Below are positions 42,815 through 49,981 of a stretch of 49,981 nucleotides of DNA, piece after piece. Made by a program: the position numbers and the translations under genes. The DNA is taken from assembly GCF_013304445.1 (NCBI RefSeq), contig NZ_JAAITA010000021.1, positions 1 through 49,981 of the forward strand, read 5' to 3'. The notes beneath the pieces are model-generated. The model was not told the DNA's origin and did no database searches. It saw only the letters and a program-made list of their open reading frames with translations. The stretch is from Blautia hansenii (lineage in GTDB: Bacteria > Bacillota > Clostridia > Lachnospirales > Lachnospiraceae). The stretch's first letter is position 1, and each line of letters opens with the position of its first letter.

Positions 42815-42926
42815 ATGCAGGCTCCAATTCTTGAGTTTCTATCACTATATGCGAAAAGAGGGTGGGATATGTTTCTGAACACAGAAATTTTTTCTGCATA
42901 TCCTATTACGAAAGGAGAAATTTCCT

Positions 42927-43100
42927 ATGAATGATGAAAAAACCAGATTGGTGGAGGAAGGCAACACCATTTATGAAATAGATTTGGAATGTATGCAAAG
43001 GAAACAGGAGCGGAACCGGAAGTGGGAAAGCAGAAAGAAAAGAATACAGCCGCCGAAAAAAATGCTTGACAAATCCCAAAATCCCCCTTATACTCTGTAA
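42927..43100 (+). CDS. Small basic hypothetical protein (57 residues)
   Basis: ATG at 42927 follows AAAGGAG at good spacing. The 57-residue product has an acidic start (MNDEKTRLVEEG) and a strongly basic C-terminal half (RKQERNRKWESRKKR). No family is recognised. Its last codons contain the -35 and -10 of the trp promoter, and the stop lies just before the trp start point. Confidence 0.55.
   Translation: MNDEKTRLVEEGNTIYEIDLECMQRKQERNRKWESRKKRIQPPKKMLDKSQNPPYTL
43066..43094 (+). promoter_or_regulatory. Promoter of the trp operon
   Basis: TTGACA at 43066-43071 and TATACT at 43089-43094 with a 17-base spacer; start near 43101. It lies inside the 3' end of the 57-codon ORF. Confidence 0.85.
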
Positions 43101-43432
43101 CAAATTAAAACTTTAAACCGATGAATAAGAAGAGTAAGCAGAGATATTTGTTTTCAGAGAGCCGCGGATGGTGGGAGCGGGGCAGCAAGAGTTTTTGCTG
43201 AATGGACTTGTGAGGGCAGCTTGAAATCTTCAGGGAAGAGAGTAGACGCTGACGGGGAAACCAGCCCGTTATCCGTTGGGAATGTATGTCAGTACATGAA
43301 AGAGTGGTTTTGTGTCCGGCAGTTTCCATATGTTTAGGAAAGCGCCGGACACAGGCAATTTGGGTGGTACCGCAGAGGCAAAGAAGCCCCTGTCCCATTT
43401 GGAAATGATTCCAGTGGGGCAGGGGCTTTTTT
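43101..43432 (+). ncRNA. Trp-specific T-box leader
   Basis: A T-box riboswitch. The AGAGAG segment at about 43156 and GGTGGGAGC at about 43169 belong to Stem I loops. The specifier loop GAATGGAC carries the Trp codon TGG at 43203-43205. The antiterminator T-box TGGGTGGTACCGC is at 43361-43373. The terminator, AAGCCCCTGTCCCA (43384-43397) with TGGGGCAGGGGCTT (43415-43428) and a T-run, follows. Uncharged tRNA-Trp would let transcription go on into trpE. Confidence 0.93.
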
Positions 43433-43480
43433 CAATTCGAAATCCACAGGTGCTCTTTCTGAAAAAGGGAGGAAACAAAG

Positions 43481-44944
43481 ATGTTAAAACCAGATTATGA
43501 AACCGCAAAAAAGTTTGCAGAGAAGTACTCCGTGCTTCCTCTTTACAGGGAACTGCAGGGAGACAGTACAACGCCTATTGCCATTTTGCGAAAGCTGTCG
43601 CAGAAAAAGAAGAGATATTTTCTGCTGGAAAGTGTGGAGGCACAGGAGCGGTGGGGCAGATATTCGTTTCTGGGATGTGACCCTGTCTGCCGGGTCACCT
43701 GCAAAAACGGAATTGTGAAGGTGGAAAGCAAAGGTGGGACAAAGACGGAAAGGACGGAAAAACCGCTGCATGTTTTACGGGAGATTTTAAGGGATTACCG
43801 TACGCCGGTATTTCCGGAACTGCCGCCTTTTACCGGAGGATTGGTGGGATATTTTGCATACTCTATGATAGGCTATGCAGAACCTGTTTTAAACATAAAA
43901 GAGAGTGCATTTGCGGATTTTGATTTGATGTTGTTTGACAAGGTGATGGCTTATGACCACCTGAAACAAAAAATTTTTGTTATTGTAAATGTGAAAACCA
44001 GACGGTTGGAGGAAAATTATGAGACAGCCGGGAAACAGATCGAGGAATTGTGCCAGCTGCTGCAGCGGGAGCTGCCGGAAGAAAAGCCGCGAGAGCCGGA
44101 AAACATTACTTTTACCTGCAATACAACAGAAGAAGAATATTGCAGGACTGTAGAAAAAACAAAAGCCTATATTCACAGCGGAGATATTTTTCAGGCAGTC
44201 ATTTCCCGGCAGTTTGAGGGAACCATGAGGCAAAGTCTGTTTCCTGCCTATCGGATTTTGCGAACCACCAACCCTTCTCCCTATATGGTCTATCTGCACA
44301 CAGAGGAGGAAGAACTGATGAGCACGTCCCCGGAAACCCTGGTGCGGCTGAAAAACGGCAGGCTGGTGACGTTTCCGGTGGCAGGTTCCAGACCCAGAGG
44401 GAAAACAACAGAGGAAGACCGGAGAATGGAGAGCGAACTTTTGCAGGATGAAAAGGAACTGGCAGAACACAATATGCTGGTGGATTTGGGCAGGAATGAC
44501 CTGGGGAAAATCAGCAAATTTGAATCTGTAGAGGTCACAGAATATATGATGGTGCATAAATATTCAAAAATTATGCACATTTGCTCCCAGGTGGAAGGAA
44601 ATATCCGGGAAGACAGGGATGCTTTTGACGCTATTGAGGCAGTTCTTCCGGCAGGAACCCTTTCCGGAGCGCCTAAAATCCGGGCCTGCCAGATTATTGA
44701 AGAACTGGAAAAGACACCCAGGGGCATTTACGGCGGCGCTTTAGGTTATATGGATTTTACCGGGAATATGGACACCTGTATTGCTATCCGCATGGCGGTG
44801 AAAAAGGGGGATACGGTTTATGTACAGGCAGGCGGCGGTATTGTGGCAGACAGTGTGCCAAAAAAGGAATATGAGGAATCCGCCAATAAGGCGGCGGCCG
44901 TTATGCAGGCAGTGATAAGGGCAGGAAAGGGGTTAGATATATGA
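43481..44944 (+). CDS. trpE: Anthranilate synthase component I
   Basis: A 487-residue TrpE that makes anthranilate from chorismate with ammonia from TrpG. The feedback site LLES is present near 48-51, and the catalytic C-terminal half contains PAGTLSGAPKIRA. Overlap with trpG by 4 bases (ATGA). GGGAGGA precedes the start. Intact LLES implies tryptophan feedback control on top of the T-box. Confidence 0.95.
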   Translation: MLKPDYETAKKFAEKYSVLPLYRELQGDSTTPIAILRKLSQKKKRYFLLESVEAQERWGRYSFLGCDPVCRVTCKNGIVKVESKGGTKTERTEKPLHVLREILRDYRTPVFPELPPFTGGLVGYFAYSMIGYAEPVLNIKESAFADFDLMLFDKVMAYDHLKQKIFVIVNVKTRRLEENYETAGKQIEELCQLLQRELPEEKPREPENITFTCNTTEEEYCRTVEKTKAYIHSGDIFQAVISRQFEGTMRQSLFPAYRILRTTNPSPYMVYLHTEEEELMSTSPETLVRLKNGRLVTFPVAGSRPRGKTTEEDRRMESELLQDEKELAEHNMLVDLGRNDLGKISKFESVEVTEYMMVHKYSKIMHICSQVEGNIREDRDAFDAIEAVLPAGTLSGAPKIRACQIIEELEKTPRGIYGGALGYMDFTGNMDTCIAIRMAVKKGDTVYVQAGGGIVADSVPKKEYEESANKAAAVMQAVIRAGKGLDI

Positions 44945-46548
44945 TTTTATTTATTGATAATTATGACAGTTTTACCTACAATCTGGTGCAGTATCTGGGG
45001 AGTCTGCAGCCAAACCTGGAAGTGGTGCGGAACGACAGGATTACCTTAAAGGAAATCGAAGAAAAAAATCCCACCCATATCATTTTGTCACCGGGACCGG
45101 GATATCCCAAAGACGCAGGTATCTGTGAAGAGGTTATCCGGCATTTTCAGGGGAAGATTCCCATTCTGGGAATTTGTCTGGGGCATCAGGCCATTTGTGA
45201 GGTATACGGCGGAGAGATTGCTCCTGCTTCCCATCTGATGCACGGGAAAACCAGTCAGATTTTTCCAAAGGGTGTAAGTCCTTTGTTTGAAGGAATAGAT
45301 GGAGCATTTCGGGGAGCCAGATACCATTCGCTGGCGTTAAAGAGAGAAACCTTGCCGGATTGTCTGCGGGTGACGGCTTTGGCGGAGGACGGAGAGGTTA
45401 TGGCCGTGGAGCACCGGGACTATCCGGTGTACGGACTGCAGTTTCACCCGGAATCCATACTTACGGAGCAGGGAATGAAATTTCTGGAAAACTTTTTAAA
45501 AATACAGGGAAGAAAGGAAAGAACGCTCATGATAAAGGAAGCCATTCACACACTGATGGACGGGAAAGATTTGGATTACGGCACCGCAAAGGCGGTTATG
45601 GAGGAGATGATGGAAGGCAGAGCCACACAGGCGCAGATGGGAGCTTTTTTGGCGGCGCTGCGGATGCAGGGGGAAAGTATTGACGAGATTACCGCTTTTG
45701 CAGAAGTCATGAGAGAAAAAGGCGTGAAAATCCGTCCCCAGAGAGAAGTCATGGACATTGTGGGAACCGGAGGGGACGAGGCGGGTACCTTTAATATTTC
45801 CACAACGGCAGCTTTTGTAGTGGCGGCGGGAGGGATTCCGGTGGCAAAGCACGGAAACCGCAGTGTGTCCAGCAAAAGTGGGGCAGCAGATGTACTGGAA
45901 CATCTGGGGGCCAATGTTTCCCTGGACGCAAAGCAGAATGAAACGGTGCTGAACCAGACGGGGATGTGTTTTCTCTTTGCTCCGGTGTACCATTCTTCTA
46001 TGAAGTATGCGGCTCCGGTGCGAAAAGAAATGGGAGTACGGACCGTTTTTAACATTCTGGGTCCTCTTTCCAATCCGGCGGCAGCCACCATGCAGCTTCT
46101 GGGCGTTTATGACAAAAAGCTGGCAGAGCCTCTTGCCCGGGTGCTGGGGAATCTGGGGGTAACCAGAGGGGTAGCTGTGTGCGGCGCAGACGGTTTGGAC
46201 GAAATTACTTTGACAGGGGAAACACTGGTGTGCGAAATTCGTTTCGGAGAAATTACCAGCTACACCATTACCCCGGAACAGTTTGGACTGAAGCGGTGTA
46301 CACTTTCTGAATTAACCGGAGGCAGCCCACAGGAAAACGCCCGGATTACCAGAGACATTCTGGAAGGGAAAGAGCGGGGGCCTAAAAGGGATGTGGTGCT
46401 GTTAAACGCAGGTATGAGCCTGTATCTGGGGATTGACGGCATTTCTCTTGAGGAGGGGATTCATATGGCAGGAGAGTTGATTGACAGTAAAAAAGCTCTG
46501 GCGAAACTGGAAGAATTTGTGGCGGCGACAGGAAAGTATGAGGAGTAG
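44941..46548 (+). CDS. trpGD: TrpGD: anthranilate synthase amidotransferase fused to anthranilate phosphoribosyltransferase
   Basis: A 535-residue fusion. Residues 1-190 are a class I glutamine amidotransferase with nucleophile Cys79 in GICLGHQ and the His169/Glu171 pair in FHPES. From about 197, anthranilate phosphoribosyltransferase follows with GTGGDEAGTFNIST and KHGNRSVSS. The linker near residues 188-197 carries an internal Met at 45529 with AAAGGA upstream, a possible relic start of a separate trpD. The fusion resembles that of E. coli. Confidence 0.94.
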   Translation: MILFIDNYDSFTYNLVQYLGSLQPNLEVVRNDRITLKEIEEKNPTHIILSPGPGYPKDAGICEEVIRHFQGKIPILGICLGHQAICEVYGGEIAPASHLMHGKTSQIFPKGVSPLFEGIDGAFRGARYHSLALKRETLPDCLRVTALAEDGEVMAVEHRDYPVYGLQFHPESILTEQGMKFLENFLKIQGRKERTLMIKEAIHTLMDGKDLDYGTAKAVMEEMMEGRATQAQMGAFLAALRMQGESIDEITAFAEVMREKGVKIRPQREVMDIVGTGGDEAGTFNISTTAAFVVAAGGIPVAKHGNRSVSSKSGAADVLEHLGANVSLDAKQNETVLNQTGMCFLFAPVYHSSMKYAAPVRKEMGVRTVFNILGPLSNPAAATMQLLGVYDKKLAEPLARVLGNLGVTRGVAVCGADGLDEITLTGETLVCEIRFGEITSYTITPEQFGLKRCTLSELTGGSPQENARITRDILEGKERGPKRDVVLLNAGMSLYLGIDGISLEEGIHMAGELIDSKKALAKLEEFVAATGKYEE

Positions 46549-46551
46549 AAG

Positions 46552-47337
46552 ATGATATTAGACCAGATTGCAAAAGATACCCAAATCCGGGTGGCGAAAA
46601 AGAAAGAGGCATGCCCGCTGGAAGAAATCAGAGAAAAGGCCCTGGCTTGTGAAAATACTGGGGAATTTCCATTTGAGAAAGCTCTTGCGGGAAAAGAGAT
46701 GTCTTTTATCTGCGAGGTGAAGAGGGCTTCTCCTTCCAAAGGGGTGATTGCCCCTGTGTTTCCTTATCTGCAAATTGCAGAGGAGTATGAAAAAGCAGGT
46801 GCTTCTGCGATTTCCTGTCTGACGGAGCCAAAATACTTTCTGGGACAGGACCGGTATTTGCGGGAGATTGCTTCTAAGGTGAACATTCCGGTGCTTCGCA
46901 AAGATTTTACAGTGGACAGCTATCAGGTATATGAGGCAAAGGTTTTAGGCGCCTCAGCCGTACTGCTTATCTGCAGTCTTTTGGAGGAGGAAACTCTGCG
47001 TGCTTATGTGGAACTTGCGCACAGTCTGGGGCTGTCGGCTTTGGTGGAGGCTCATGATGAGGGGGAAATAGAAAAGGCGCTCAGGGCAGGCACCAGGATT
47101 TTAGGAGTCAATAACCGGAATTTGAAGGATTTTACGGTAGATGTGGAAAACAGTCTGCGGCTTCGCCAGCAGGTTCCGGAAGACGTAATTTTTGTAGCGG
47201 AAAGCGGGATACGCACCGGGGAAGACATAGAAAAGCTGAAAAAAGGAGGGGTACAGGCCGTGTTAATTGGAGAAACTCTGATGAGGAGCAGAAATAAAGG
47301 GAAAATGCTCCAGGAACTGAAAGAAGGGAAGCGATGA
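46552..47337 (+). CDS. trpC: Indole-3-glycerol phosphate synthase
   Basis: A 261-residue TIM-barrel enzyme that forms indole-3-glycerol phosphate. Typical motifs are EVKRASPSKG near 60-69, LRKDF near 112-116, GVNNRNL near 183-189 and AESGI. GAGGAG lies 7 bases before the ATG. It overlaps trpF by 4 bases. Confidence 0.95.
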   Translation: MILDQIAKDTQIRVAKKKEACPLEEIREKALACENTGEFPFEKALAGKEMSFICEVKRASPSKGVIAPVFPYLQIAEEYEKAGASAISCLTEPKYFLGQDRYLREIASKVNIPVLRKDFTVDSYQVYEAKVLGASAVLLICSLLEEETLRAYVELAHSLGLSALVEAHDEGEIEKALRAGTRILGVNNRNLKDFTVDVENSLRLRQQVPEDVIFVAESGIRTGEDIEKLKKGGVQAVLIGETLMRSRNKGKMLQELKEGKR

Positions 47338-47957
47338 GCAGGGTGAAAATCTGCGGACTGAAAACCGTGGAGGAGATTCGTATGGTGAATGATCTGCTGC
47401 CGGATTATGTGGGTTTTGTGTTTGCAAAGAGCAAAAGGCAGATTTCTTTTTCACAGGCCATTGCCATGAAGCAGAACCTTTCTGCGAAAATCAAAAGCGT
47501 GGGTGTGTTTGTCAATGCTCCGAAGGAGGAAGTGCTGCAGGCGGCCAGTCTGGGGATTGTAGATTTGCTTCAGCTTCATGGAGACGAGGATTGGGAATAT
47601 GTGCAGCAGATAAAGGCGGAGACAGGGCTTCCGGTCATAAAAGCCATAAGAGTTCGAAACCGGGAGGATATTTTAAGAGGAGAGGAACTGCCCTGTGATT
47701 ATCTCCTGTTGGATACTTACAGGGCAGGGGCATATGGCGGCTGTGGGGAAGTCTTTGACTGGAAGCTGATTCCAATGCTGAAAAAGCCCTTTTTCCTGGC
47801 AGGAGGACTGAATGGAGAAAATGTACAAAAGGCAGTTTCACGGTGCTGCCCTTTTGCCGTGGATGTCAGCAGTGCAGTGGAAGAGCAGGGAAGAAAATCA
47901 GAGGAAAAGGTACGCAAATTTCTAAAAAAGGTAAGAGAGGTACAGAAATATGAGTAA
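47334..47957 (+). CDS. trpF: Phosphoribosylanthranilate isomerase
   Basis: A 207-residue TIM-barrel isomerase. The opening VKICGL carries the catalytic Cys, and LLQLHGDE, the catalytic-Asp segment LLLDTY, and VDVSSAVE near the end are typical. It overlaps trpC by 4 and trpB by 8 bases. Confidence 0.94.
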   Translation: MSRVKICGLKTVEEIRMVNDLLPDYVGFVFAKSKRQISFSQAIAMKQNLSAKIKSVGVFVNAPKEEVLQAASLGIVDLLQLHGDEDWEYVQQIKAETGLPVIKAIRVRNREDILRGEELPCDYLLLDTYRAGAYGGCGEVFDWKLIPMLKKPFFLAGGLNGENVQKAVSRCCPFAVDVSSAVEEQGRKSEEKVRKFLKKVREVQKYE

Positions 47958-49134
47958 AGGAAGATATGGGATTTACGGAGGACAGTATATACCGGAGACC
48001 TTAATGCAGGCGGTACAGGAGGTGGAAGCGGCCTATGAAAAATACAGCAAAGACGAAGAATTTCAAAGGGAACTGGAGGATTTGCTGAAACATTACGCGG
48101 GGAGACCTTCTCTCCTCTACTATGCCGAAAAAATGACAAAAGACCTGGGAGGAGCCAGAATTTACCTGAAAAGGGAGGATTTAAACCATACCGGCTCCCA
48201 CAAGATTAACAATGTGCTGGGGCAGGTGCTTTTGGCCAAGAAAATGGGAAAAACAAGAGTCATTGCAGAGACCGGGGCGGGACAGCATGGGGTGGCCACC
48301 GCTACGGCGGCAGCTCTTATGGGCATGGAATGTGAAATTTTTATGGGAAAAGAGGACACAGACCGTCAGGCTTTAAATGTCTTTCGCATGGAACTTCTGG
48401 GGGCAAAGGTACATGCCGTAACCAGCGGAACCCAGACTTTAAAAGATGCGGTAAACGAAACCATGCGGGAGTGGAGCCGCCGCATGGACGATACCCTCTA
48501 TGTCCTGGGCTCTGTCATGGGGCCGCATCCTTTTCCCATGATTGTCCGTGATTTTCAGAAAATCATAGGAAAAGAAATCAAAGAGCAGCTTATGGAAAAG
48601 GAAGGATGTCTTCCCAATGCAGTCATTGCCTGTGTAGGAGGAGGAAGCAATGCCATGGGGGCTTTTTATGAGTTTCTCCCCCATAAAGAGGTGCGGCTTA
48701 TTGGCTGCGAAGCGGCAGGGCTGGGGGTAGATACGGCCAAACATGCAGCCACCATCAGCCGGGGGACAACCGGGGTTTTCCATGGCATGAAATCCGTTTT
48801 CTGTCAGGATGAATATGGACAGATTGCACCGGTGTATTCCATTTCCGCAGGACTGGATTATCCGGGAATCGGACCGGAGCATGCACATCTGGCGGAAACC
48901 GGAAGGGCAGAGTACGTGCCGGTTACAGATACAGAGGCAGTAGAGGCCTTTGAATACCTCTCCAGAACGGAAGGTATTATTCCTGCCATAGAAAGCGCGC
49001 ATGCTGTGGCTTATGCCAGAAAGCTGGCCCCGTCCATGGAGAAAAACCAGATAATCGTAGTAAACATTTCGGGCAGAGGAGATAAGGATGTGGCAGCCAT
49101 TGCCAGATACAGAGGAGTGGACATTTATGAATAG
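47950..49134 (+). CDS. trpB: Tryptophan synthase beta subunit
   Basis: A 394-residue PLP enzyme joining indole and serine. PLP Lys85 is in GSHKINN, and the phosphate-binding GGGSNA is present. ETGAGQHG carries the catalytic Glu. The start overlaps the trpF stop (TATGAGTAA). The 3' end overlaps trpA by 8 bases in the same manner. Confidence 0.95.
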   Translation: MSKGRYGIYGGQYIPETLMQAVQEVEAAYEKYSKDEEFQRELEDLLKHYAGRPSLLYYAEKMTKDLGGARIYLKREDLNHTGSHKINNVLGQVLLAKKMGKTRVIAETGAGQHGVATATAAALMGMECEIFMGKEDTDRQALNVFRMELLGAKVHAVTSGTQTLKDAVNETMREWSRRMDDTLYVLGSVMGPHPFPMIVRDFQKIIGKEIKEQLMEKEGCLPNAVIACVGGGSNAMGAFYEFLPHKEVRLIGCEAAGLGVDTAKHAATISRGTTGVFHGMKSVFCQDEYGQIAPVYSISAGLDYPGIGPEHAHLAETGRAEYVPVTDTEAVEAFEYLSRTEGIIPAIESAHAVAYARKLAPSMEKNQIIVVNISGRGDKDVAAIARYRGVDIYE

Positions 49135-49948
49135 AATCCAGGAAGCATTTCAGAACAAAAAAGCATTTATTCCGTTTATCACAGGGGGAGACCCCTCTTT
49201 GGAAATTACAGAACGTCTGCTTTATGCCATGGAAGAGGCAGGGGCAGATTTGATTGAAATCGGAATTCCCTTTTCCGACCCCACCGCTGAGGGCGTGGTG
49301 ATACAGAAAGCCAATGAACGTGCGTTAGAGGCAGGCTGTACCACGGATAAACTGTTTGATACCATAAAAAGGGCCAGAAAAAAAGTCCGGGTTCCCATGG
49401 TATTTCTCACTTATGTCAATCCCATTTATACTTATGGGAAAGAAAGGTTTATGAAAAGATGTGTAGAGTGCGGCATTGACGGGCTGATTGTGCCGGACAT
49501 GCCTTTTGAGGAAAAAGGGGAGCTGGCTCCTGTGTGCGCCGATTATGGAGTGGAAATCATTTCTCTGATTGCGCCGACCTCAAAGGAGCGCATACAGAAA
49601 ATTGCAGAAGGGGCACAGGGGTACATTTACTGTGTTTCCTCTCTTGGTGTTACGGGAGTGAGAAGTGAGATTACCTCGGACATTGCAGGTATGGTGAAAC
49701 TGGTGCGCCAGGTGACAGATACTCCCTGCGCGGTAGGCTTCGGTATTTCCACACCGCAGCAGGCAAAGGAGATGGCAGGGATAGCAGACGGCGCCATTGT
49801 GGGAAGCGCTATTGTGAAAATAATCGAAGAATATGGAAAAGACGCGGTTCTCTCTGTGGCGGAATATGTGCAGAAAATGAAGAGAGCCGTATCCGAAAGA
49901 AGTCAGACGGACAGCGTACAGGATTTCTTGAGTTTCCGCAAACTGTAA
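49127..49948 (+). CDS. trpA: Tryptophan synthase alpha subunit
   Basis: A 273-residue TIM-barrel subunit that splits indole-3-glycerol phosphate. Glu44 in LIEIG corresponds to catalytic Glu49. The following SDPTAEG loop has Glu55 where the catalytic Asp60 of enteric TrpA stands (SDPLADG). Phosphate-binding GVTGVR and GFGIS are intact. AGAGGAG lies 9 bases before the ATG at 49127, which overlaps the trpB stop (TATGAATAG). It is the last trp gene in view; the terminator is outside the window. Confidence 0.94.
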   Translation: MNRIQEAFQNKKAFIPFITGGDPSLEITERLLYAMEEAGADLIEIGIPFSDPTAEGVVIQKANERALEAGCTTDKLFDTIKRARKKVRVPMVFLTYVNPIYTYGKERFMKRCVECGIDGLIVPDMPFEEKGELAPVCADYGVEIISLIAPTSKERIQKIAEGAQGYIYCVSSLGVTGVRSEITSDIAGMVKLVRQVTDTPCAVGFGISTPQQAKEMAGIADGAIVGSAIVKIIEEYGKDAVLSVAEYVQKMKRAVSERSQTDSVQDFLSFRKL

Positions 49949-49981
49949 TTCAAAAATGAATATGTCTGCCCAAAGTGCCAA

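Overview
The window reads as a chromosomal segment of a Gram-positive anaerobe of the Lachnospiraceae, probably Blautia-like. This is inferred from gene content and style: strong AGGAGG-type ribosome binding sites, TTGACA/TATAAT promoters with 17-base spacers, a Trp T-box, a two-gene SufCB Fe-S system, a feoA-feoA-feoB cluster with a Cys-rich small membrane protein, an EFR1-type ferredoxin, and many [Fe-S], flavodoxin and D-lactate fermentation genes. No tRNA, rRNA, CRISPR or complete prophage is visible. The only mobile-element trace is one decayed PD-(D/E)XK-type transposase gene.

Layout. 1-5390: an operon for sugar-acid catabolism with two IlvD/Edd-family dehydratases, a KduD-like short-chain dehydrogenase and a DapA/KDG-aldolase-like enzyme, ending in a terminator. 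5388-6038: a Sel1-repeat protein on the minus strand. 6150-7917: a minimal SufC-SufB operon with a conspicuous leader dyad. 8003-8932: a P-loop protein of poorly known function. 8946-10370: a gene-poor stretch with a broken transposase gene, an inverted repeat, and small ORFs. 10281-13805: a ferrous-iron uptake operon (feoA, feoA, feoB, a Cys-rich membrane peptide, a membrane-anchored HMA-domain protein) with paired operators. 13782-17566: an AraC regulator divergent from a domain-permuted GH3 beta-glycosidase. 17606-23168: a TetR regulator, three copies of its likely operator, an MMPL exporter and a secreted heptad-repeat partner. 23182-27334: EFR1 ferredoxin, an ABC importer pair lacking a binding protein, D-lactate dehydrogenase, and a flavodoxin that carries the same operator as feo. 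27349-30808 (minus): a LacI-PfkB fusion, a CMD-cupin protein and a flavodoxin-family reductase behind a MerR-type promoter. 30844-35009: a hypothetical gene, then an MFS/NUDIX/GNAT/YhhN/MGMT gene string with an attenuator-like leader. 35139-42158: housekeeping genes (rqcH; yicC, remA, gmk, rpoZ, rimO, pgsA, cinA). 42163-43100: three small unknown genes. 43066-49948: the complete trp operon, trpE-trpGD-trpC-trpF-trpB-trpA, controlled by a Trp T-box.

How the parts fit. Iron is a recurring theme. The sequence GTTAG-N6-CTAA occurs twice over the feo promoter and once just downstream of the flavodoxin promoter. This suggests one iron-responsive repressor that induces iron uptake and swaps ferredoxin for flavodoxin when iron is short. 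Several genes have local regulators with visible targets: TetR with three TGAC-N5-GTCA sites, and the LacI fusion with a dyad over its own promoter. A MerR-type promoter has no MerR gene in view.

The least explained items are the LacI-kinase fusion, the paired dehydratases in which the expected first cluster cysteine appears moved, the small ORF with an in-frame TAG before feo, and unusual catalytic residues in TrpA (Glu for Asp60) and RqcH (Glu for Asp97). All functional statements come from reading the sequence and recalled family knowledge. No database search was possible.
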